NCBI GenBank assembly: GCA_021790715.1
Contig: JAJYGK010000081.1
Coordinates: forward strand, 1-15,034
Direction: 5' to 3'
Source: Chloroflexota bacterium
GTDB taxonomy: Bacteria; Chloroflexota; Limnocylindria; Limnocylindrales; CSP1-4
Length of the DNA: 15,034 bases
The notes under the pieces were generated by a model, which saw only the letters and a program-made list of their open reading frames with translations, was not told the DNA's origin and did no database searches. The position numbers were made by a program, and so were the translations under genes. Positions 7,589-12,056 of this stretch are shown here, one piece after another (position 1 is the stretch's first letter; each line of letters begins with the position of its first letter).

Positions 7589-8856
7589 GAGGCGGCCCGG
7601 CGCCGACGGCGCCACTCGACGAACGCCGCACCGACGCCGGCGAGCACCAGCGCGGACGCGGGTGCCGGTGACGGGACGGCGGACCAGCCGGGCGGGGCCG
7701 GTCCGGCGGGCGCCGGGCGCGGACCGTACGCGCGCGGGGGGCGCGCGCCGATCGACGCCAGCCACGTCGCGTCGAACGCGGCGGCATCGGCGTGCGTGGC
7801 CGCCGTGAAGGCCTCGTCGTCCGTGGCGCCCTGCCGGTAGGCGCGCAGCAGGGTGCGCAGCGCGGGCTGGCCGTACGTGCGCAGGAAGACGTCGACCGCG
7901 GAGACGGCCTCGGCGTACGAGAGGACGAACGGGTCGGTGGTGGACGGGAAGGTGCCGGTCAGCCCGTCGAGCGGGATGATCGTGCCCTGCGCGATCCCCT
8001 GCCGCAGCTCGGAGTTGCGCGGCCCGATCCCCTCGGAGTAGTAGACGGCGCAGCCCTCGTCGAGCCAGACCGGCGGCGCGTGGTACGGGTTCTGCGTGGC
8101 CACGGCGAACACGTGGTGCGTGATCTCGTGCGCGATCTCCTGGTCCGGCCAGCTCGATCCGATGTCGGACGGCAGGATCATCCCGACCGCGGTGTGCGTG
8201 TCGGCGATGTAGACGCCCGCGGCGTCGGCGTTCGCGCCCGACCCGACCGCGTCGAAGAACGACTGCGAATCGCTGTACACGAAGAAATCGACGTGCGGGA
8301 CGGACGTGACCCCGAACGCGGTCGACGCCCTGCCGACGGCCGACTCGGCCACGTCGAGCCACGCCCGCGCCTGGCTGCGCGAATACCCGTACCAGTGCAG
8401 CGTCACGGTCGTGCCGGAGACGGCCTGCCAGGCGAACCGCGGATCGGTGACCGTCGCGCTCGTCGTCCCGCTCGTCGTCGTGGCGCCGCCGGGGAGCATG
8501 ACCCGGAATGCGACCCGGTAGACGGTGTTGACCGCCCCGGTGTCGGGCTGCGAGACCGAGACCCGCCAGCTCCCTCCTCCCGCCGGAGCCGGCGCCGCCT
8601 GCTCCACGCTCGTGCCCGGCACGAACGGGGTCGAGATCAGGACCTCCACGCGCTCGGGCGCGACGTCCGAGCGGAACGTGTCGCCGAAGACGAGCGGCCG
8701 CCCCAGCACCGCGGTGGCGGTGGGCGGATCGAACGTGACGGTTCCGGCCGCCGACACGGGTGCCGCCGGCCCGAGCGCGCCGGCCGAGCCGAGGAGCGAC
8801 GCGGCCAGCAGCGCCGCCGGCGGGGCGGCGAACAGGCCGGACCCGCGTGTGCTCAC
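7585..8856 (-). CDS. Secreted, C-terminally anchored HExxH metallopeptidase (peptidase MA-like)
   Basis: A 423-aa predicted exported gluzincin-type peptidase. Residues 1-38 form an Ala/Leu-rich signal sequence. Residues 39-140 look like a beta-rich N-terminal domain ('TVTFDPPTATAVLGRPLVFGD'). The peptidase MA-like domain follows at about 160-370, with zinc motif H243-E244-I-T-H247 and downstream 'WLDEGCAVYYSE', where E267 is the likely third ligand. A Pro/Ala-rich linker (371-400) leads to a single membrane segment (about 400-414) and a stop-transfer run of five arginines. The peptidase domain should therefore face outside. The GTG start at 8854-8856 overlaps the SBP stop (GTGA). The substrate is unknown. 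The tail loosely resembles PEP-CTERM-type sorting signals, but a plain C-terminal anchor explains it equally well. Confidence 0.85.
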   Translation of the reverse strand: MSTRGSGLFAAPPAALLAASLLGSAGALGPAAPVSAAGTVTFDPPTATAVLGRPLVFGDTFRSDVAPERVEVLISTPFVPGTSVEQAAPAPAGGGSWRVSVSQPDTGAVNTVYRVAFRVMLPGGATTTSGTTSATVTDPRFAWQAVSGTTVTLHWYGYSRSQARAWLDVAESAVGRASTAFGVTSVPHVDFFVYSDSQSFFDAVGSGANADAAGVYIADTHTAVGMILPSDIGSSWPDQEIAHEITHHVFAVATQNPYHAPPVWLDEGCAVYYSEGIGPRNSELRQGIAQGTIIPLDGLTGTFPSTTDPFVLSYAEAVSAVDVFLRTYGQPALRTLLRAYRQGATDDEAFTAATHADAAAFDATWLASIGARPPRAYGPRPAPAGPAPPGWSAVPSPAPASALVLAGVGAAFVEWRRRRRAAS

Positions 8857-10589
8857 GGCGCCCACGCCAGTCCCGCGAAGCGCGGGATCCCCATGCCGCT
8901 CGTCGCGGCGCCGAGGAGCCCGGTCCTGCTCAGGGCCCACGAGCCGGTACCGTGGGAGCCGGACGCCGCGTAGCTGAGCGGCACCACGGGGACCTGGTCG
9001 CGCAGGATGGACTGCGCCGCCGCGTATGCCGTCGCCTGGGCCGCGGGGCCGGCGGCACGTCCGGCCGCGTCGAGGGCGGCATCGTACGCGGGATCGTCCC
9101 ATCCCCCGTAGTTGGACGTCGAGCCGCTGCGCAGCAGGATCCCCAGGAAGTCCTCCTGGGCCGGGTAGTCGGCGATCCACGCCATGCTCCAGATGTCGGG
9201 GGTCGCGTCCGCGAGGGTCTGCACGTACTGGTCGGACGGCTCGATCTCGAGCGTCACGCTGACGCCCAGGTTCCGGCGGATCTGCTCGACCACGGCCTCG
9301 TCGTACGAGGTCCCGTCCGTCACCATCGTGATCGGCGGCAGTCCCTTCCCTCCGGGAAACCCCGCGGCCGCGAGCCGGGCACGCGCCCCGGCCGGGTCGA
9401 ACGGCGGCAGGTAGTCGGCCGCGGAGCGACCCGGGATTCCGGGCGGGACGATCGATGTCGCCACGGAGCCCGGCCCGTCCGCGAGGAGCGCGATCCGGCG
9501 CCAGTCGACGGCCCACGCGAACGCCTGCCGGACGCGCACGTCGTCGAACGGCGCGCGCCGCGTGTCGAACCCGTAGTACGTCACCGACAGCGACGGCTCC
9601 TCGCGCAGCTGCGGCCCGAGCTGCCGGTCGTAGCGCAGCCAGAGCGCATCGGCCTCACCGACGGGGACGTAGTCGACCAGACCCGACGCGAACGCGTCCA
9701 CCGGGTCCTGTCCGCCGAGATCCGTCACCACGACGACGGTCCCGATCGCCGGCGGTCCCGCCCAGTAGCGGGGGTTCGCGCGGAGCGTGATCGAGCCGGC
9801 GTCCTCGGCGGCGACCACGTATGCGCCGGAACCCACGAAGCCGGGGGGAGCCTGAGCGGTGTCCAGCGACGACGCCTCGGCGGGAGGCGCGATCGCGAGC
9901 GCCGGGCTGGCGACGACCGATGCGAACCACGCGGCGGGGTCGACCAGCCGCACGACGACCGAGTCCCCGCGGGCCTCGATCCCGACGGCCGCCCGGCTCC
10001 CGCTCCCCTGGCGATACGCCGCCGCGCCGACGACGTCGTCGAGCAGCGACGCGAGGGGCGCGTGGCGAGAGGGATCGAGCAGGTGCAGCCAGTCCGACAC
10101 GACGTCGGCGGCCGTGATCGGCGAGCCGTCGGAGAAGACGATCCCCGGACGCAGGTGGAACGAGAGCTGCCGCCCGTCCGGCGCAACGGTCCACGAGTCG
10201 GCCAGCGCCGGCCGGACGGCGAGCGACGGGTCGAACGCGGTCAGGCCGTCGAACAGCTGCGCGAGCAGCGCGGCGGTCCCGGAATCGCCCTGCAGCCCGG
10301 GGTCGTACGTCGCGGGTGTCCAGCCGGCAACGCGCACCGAGCCGCTGCCGTGGGCGACGGAGGGGGTCGCCGTGGGGCCGGGAGACGAGAGCTTCAGCGC
10401 GGTGACCGGCGCGACCAGGCCCACCACCACGAGCGCGACCAGGAACGCGGCCAGGAGCTTGCGCCGGCCGGAGATCGGCGGCGGCGCCGGACGCTCCGGC
10501 GGAAGCCGGCCGGAGACGGCCGGCCATGCCGGGGCGCCGGTCGGATCGTCGGTGCCGGTCGGATCGTCCGGGCGCCAGCCGTCGTCCAT
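8853..10589 (-). CDS. Peptide-type (family 5) ABC solute-binding protein, membrane-anchored
   Basis: A 578-aa solute-binding protein of the SBP_bac_5 (oligopeptide/dipeptide/nickel) family. Features include 'WTPATYDPGLQGDSGTAALL', 'LFDGLTAFDPSLAVRPALAD', 'LSFHLRPGIVFSDGSPITAADV' and the late 'YPAQEDFLGILL' with 'SNYGGWDDPAYDAAL'. Residues 1-42 are a hydrophilic, Pro/Asp-rich N terminus, followed by one membrane segment (about 44-66). There is no lipobox cysteine, so it appears held by an uncleaved signal anchor rather than as a lipoprotein. No ABC permease or ATPase gene lies in the window, so it is an orphan here and may act in peptide sensing or feed a distant transporter. The ATG at 10587-10589 has no SD, and a -10-like element lies just upstream, which suggests a leaderless transcript. 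It is probably the first gene of the nine-gene series. Confidence 0.88.
   Translation of the reverse strand: MDDGWRPDDPTGTDDPTGAPAWPAVSGRLPPERPAPPPISGRRKLLAAFLVALVVVGLVAPVTALKLSSPGPTATPSVAHGSGSVRVAGWTPATYDPGLQGDSGTAALLAQLFDGLTAFDPSLAVRPALADSWTVAPDGRQLSFHLRPGIVFSDGSPITAADVVSDWLHLLDPSRHAPLASLLDDVVGAAAYRQGSGSRAAVGIEARGDSVVVRLVDPAAWFASVVASPALAIAPPAEASSLDTAQAPPGFVGSGAYVVAAEDAGSITLRANPRYWAGPPAIGTVVVVTDLGGQDPVDAFASGLVDYVPVGEADALWLRYDRQLGPQLREEPSLSVTYYGFDTRRAPFDDVRVRQAFAWAVDWRRIALLADGPGSVATSIVPPGIPGRSAADYLPPFDPAGARARLAAAGFPGGKGLPPITMVTDGTSYDEAVVEQIRRNLGVSVTLEIEPSDQYVQTLADATPDIWSMAWIADYPAQEDFLGILLRSGSTSNYGGWDDPAYDAALDAAGRAAGPAAQATAYAAAQSILRDQVPVVPLSYAASGSHGTGSWALSRTGLLGAATSGMGIPRFAGLAWAP
10533..10568. 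repeat. 18-bp tandem repeat, two copies, inside the SBP gene
   Basis: Two adjacent 18-bp units (10533-10550 and 10551-10568) differ at one base. They encode the doubled DDPTGT/DDPTGA in the cytoplasmic N-terminal stretch of the solute-binding protein. This is an in-frame microduplication in a region predicted to be disordered. Confidence 0.85.
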
Positions 10590-10597
10590 GGGTGGGG

Positions 10598-10603
10598 AGT
10601 CTA
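10598..10603 (-). promoter_or_regulatory. Candidate -10 element for the SBP-led operon
   Basis: On the minus strand TAGACT (matching TAnnnT) ends 8 nt before the A of the SBP start codon. This would place transcription initiation at about 10589-10591, at the ATG itself. No recognisable SD lies between, so leaderless translation is likely. The -35 region at 17-nt spacing (10621-10626, CGATCC) is a poor match. Confidence 0.4.
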
Positions 10604-10637
10604 GGCAGTCCGTTGATGCCGGATCGAGCCGGAAACG

Positions 10638-10674
10638 CGAGGCGCCCGACGTGTGCAGCCCGCCGGGCGCCTCG
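10638..10674 (-). terminator. Hairpin terminator downstream of uspA
   Basis: A perfect 11-bp inverted repeat (10638-10648 with 10664-10674, CGAGGCGCCCG and its complement) with a 15-nt loop, starting 45 nt after the UspA stop. On the minus strand it is followed after CG by only three T residues, so the U-tract is weak, as is common in very GC-rich genomes. It separates uspA from the SBP-led operon. Confidence 0.6.
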
Positions 10675-10718
10675 AGGGGTCGGTCCGTGACGATGGTGCG
10701 ACGGCTCCGCGCCGCCGC

Positions 10719-11126
10719 CTAGTGGACGATGGTCACCTTCCTGGTGGTTTCGGTCACGACGGCCTCCGAGACCGAGCCGCGGCGCAGCCGGTCGAAGAGC
10801 CCCAGGTGGCGGCTTCCCATGATGATGTGGTCGTACCCGCCGTCCTCCGCGGTGCGCACGATCGCCTCGGCGACGTCGCCGAAGGGCTCGTGCAGCGTCG
10901 GGGTGAGGCCGGCCTCGAGGATCCGGTCACGCGCGTCCTGCAGTTCCGCGGTGTGCACGCTGGCGTCGTCCCACGGGTCGAGCGCCATGTGGCCGGCAGG
11001 AACCGGCACGACGCTGACGACCCCGATCCGGGCGCCGCAGAGCGTGGCAAGCTCGACCGCGTACTCGAGTGCCCGCCGGGCCTGCTCGCTGCCGTCGTAT
11101 GCGAGCAGGATCCTCTCGCACAGCAT
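10719..11126 (-). CDS. Universal stress protein, UspA family
   Basis: A 135-aa single-domain UspA protein. It has the family's first strand with the nucleotide-contacting Asp ('ILLAYDGSEQARRALEYAVELA', split here around residues 6-27) and the C-terminal 'DHIIMGSRHLGLFDRLRRGS'. The ATP-binding motif G-2x-G-9x-G(S/T) is altered: G104 and G117-S118 are present but the middle glycine is His107, so nucleotide binding cannot be assumed. The ATG at 11124-11126 is chosen over in-frame upstream starts (frame open to 11456) because a strong SD precedes it by 9 nt and the upstream residues are Arg/Ala-rich with no family similarity. It stands alone between a 458-bp gap and a terminator. Its likely role is a cytosolic stress or nucleotide-responsive regulator of unknown target. 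Confidence 0.93.
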   Translation of the reverse strand: MLCERILLAYDGSEQARRALEYAVELATLCGARIGVVSVVPVPAGHMALDPWDDASVHTAELQDARDRILEAGLTPTLHEPFGDVAEAIVRTAEDGGYDHIIMGSRHLGLFDRLRRGSVSEAVVTETTRKVTIVH

Positions 11127-11135
11127 CGAACCGGT

Positions 11136-11142
11136 ACCTCCT
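11136..11142 (-). promoter_or_regulatory. Shine-Dalgarno site of uspA
   Basis: AGGAGGT on the minus strand ends 9 nt before the ATG at 11126. It is the strongest SD in the window and fixes the UspA start, ruling out the longer in-frame versions. Confidence 0.85.
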
Positions 11143-11246
11143 GCGTCGCGGCGTGCTGCATCGCAGCGTGCGTGGCGGGCGGTGCGCCCGACAGGGCCGG
11201 ACGGCCGTGCGCGAGGCTGCCGTGCGGAGGCATGACGGCAGGGTGT

Positions 11247-11310
11247 CGGCGGCGCCCGGCCGCTCGTCCCCGGCGGCGCCCGGCAACTCGACGGCGGCGC
11301 CCGGCAACTC
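11247..11310. repeat. Three-copy GC-rich direct repeat
   Basis: The 14-mer CGGCGGCGCCCGGC occurs at 11247-11260, 11271-11284 and 11292-11305. Copies two and three also share the following AACTC, giving identical 19-mers 21 bp apart. The first spacing is 24 bp. All spacings are multiples of three, so in one minus-strand frame it reads as repeated (E/D)xPGAA units, but no credible gene contains it. Confidence 0.8.
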
Positions 11311-11562
11311 TCCGACCTCGTCGCGATCGGGGGACGGCATCGACCGGCTCGTCGCCGCTGGTGCCCTCGCCGGCGACGAGCCGGCCAAGAACGCCGGGGA
11401 CCAGCGTGGGTCCCGGCTCCTGCCAGATCGTAGGCGCCGGGCACGCCCGACCGCATCGGCAGAGTGGCGTATTCGCCGATCGCGAACCTGTCGGACGGCG
11501 GACGCCGCGTCCACCGATCGACGCAGGCAACGGGCGCGACCGCGCGGCGTGAGGGCGCGGAA

Positions 11563-11578
11563 GCCGGTCACGACCGGC
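11563..11578 (-). terminator. Possible hairpin terminator after the 125-aa gene
   Basis: A 6-bp GCCGGT/ACCGGC inverted repeat with a 4-nt loop begins 7 bases after the stop codon of the 125-aa gene. On the minus strand only TT follows. Position favours a terminator; the short stem and lack of a U-tract do not. Confidence 0.35.
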
Positions 11579-11584
11579 CGACCG

Positions 11585-11962
11585 TCACCCCTGGCCGGTG
11601 CTTCCCGAACCCGGAGGAACCGCCGCTTCCCACTCCTCGATCATGCGCTGCAGCGGCTCGTCCAGGACCTCCCAGAGGGTCACGTGCGCGTCCTCCCAGT
11701 TCGGGTCGGAGCCGTCGTTGAGCGGTCCACGGCCCACCGTCTCGGGCCGCGGGTTCCAGGCGTACAGGCTCGCGGCGTCCTGCCACTCGGTGACGAAGAG
11801 CATCACCTGGGAGCCGTCGCTCTCGACGCGCCGTCCGACCCGGACGTAGCGCACCCCCGGGGTGTCCTTCGCCCAGCGGCCCACCAGCGCAGCCTGGGCC
11901 ATGAAGCCATCGTCGCGGCCGCTGCGGACGCGCAGCGACACCGTCCGCAAGATCATCGCCAT
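11585..11962 (-). CDS. Conserved-looking hypothetical protein, possible ABM-like fold
   Basis: A 125-aa soluble protein that I do not recognise. It begins with a strand-like 'MILRTVSLRVRSG', then a helix, then 'DTPGVRYVRVGRRVESDGSQV' (split around 34-54) and 'VMLFVTEWQDAASLYAWNP' (53-71). It ends with a helix rich in Glu ('LQRMIEEWEAAV') and a Gly/Ser tail. The strand-helix-strand-strand order and the 'TEWQDAASLYAW' element recall the dimeric alpha/beta-barrel (antibiotic biosynthesis monooxygenase-like) fold. That is a resemblance, not an assignment. No signal peptide or membrane segment is seen. ATG at 11960-11962 is used, with a weak G-run upstream; the second ATG, two codons in (11954-11956), is equally possible. 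It is followed by its own hairpin, so it is probably transcribed separately from uspA. Confidence 0.75.
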   Translation of the reverse strand: MAMILRTVSLRVRSGRDDGFMAQAALVGRWAKDTPGVRYVRVGRRVESDGSQVMLFVTEWQDAASLYAWNPRPETVGRGPLNDGSDPNWEDAHVTLWEVLDEPLQRMIEEWEAAVPPGSGSTGQG

Positions 11963-11996
11963 CGATCGTAGCCCCCGGACCGTTGCCGATTCGTTA

Positions 11997-12017
11997 CAGC
12001 GGCGCGTCGCCGCGCTG
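11997..12017 (-). terminator. Weak hairpin downstream of the P-type ATPase gene
   Basis: An imperfect hairpin (outer CAGCG...CTG, 7-8 bp with a 2-nt bulge) lies about 40 nt after the ATPase stop in the 94-bp gap before the 125-aa gene. No T-run follows on the minus strand. It is the best terminator candidate in this gap, but weak. Confidence 0.3.
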
Positions 12018-12056
12018 AATCGCCCGTCGCCGACCCGTCGCGCGCGGGCGCGCTCG

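Larger units (their letters stand above)
11127..11584. other. 458-bp intergenic region with no supported gene
   Basis: This stretch lies between the UspA start and the stop of the 125-aa gene. It holds the UspA SD, a three-copy direct repeat and a hairpin just after the 125-aa gene. Open frames cross it on both strands but are Arg/Pro/Ala-rich and match no family. A TACGAT at 11427-11432 on the minus strand could be a -10 for uspA, but no good -35 accompanies it. I see no tRNA, rRNA, CRISPR or insertion sequence. Confidence 0.6.

Noticed and set aside
8760..10604. Long plus-strand open frame of 614 codons opposite the solute-binding protein
   Set aside because: Arg/Gly-rich with no recognisable motif; the opposite strand carries a convincing SBP family 5 protein.
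10927..11571. Minus-strand frame reading repeated (E/D)LPGAA units in the uspA-upstream gap
   Set aside because: It overlaps most of the N-terminal half of uspA in another frame, is Arg-rich outside the repeats and has no plausible start context. The repeat is kept as a DNA feature only.
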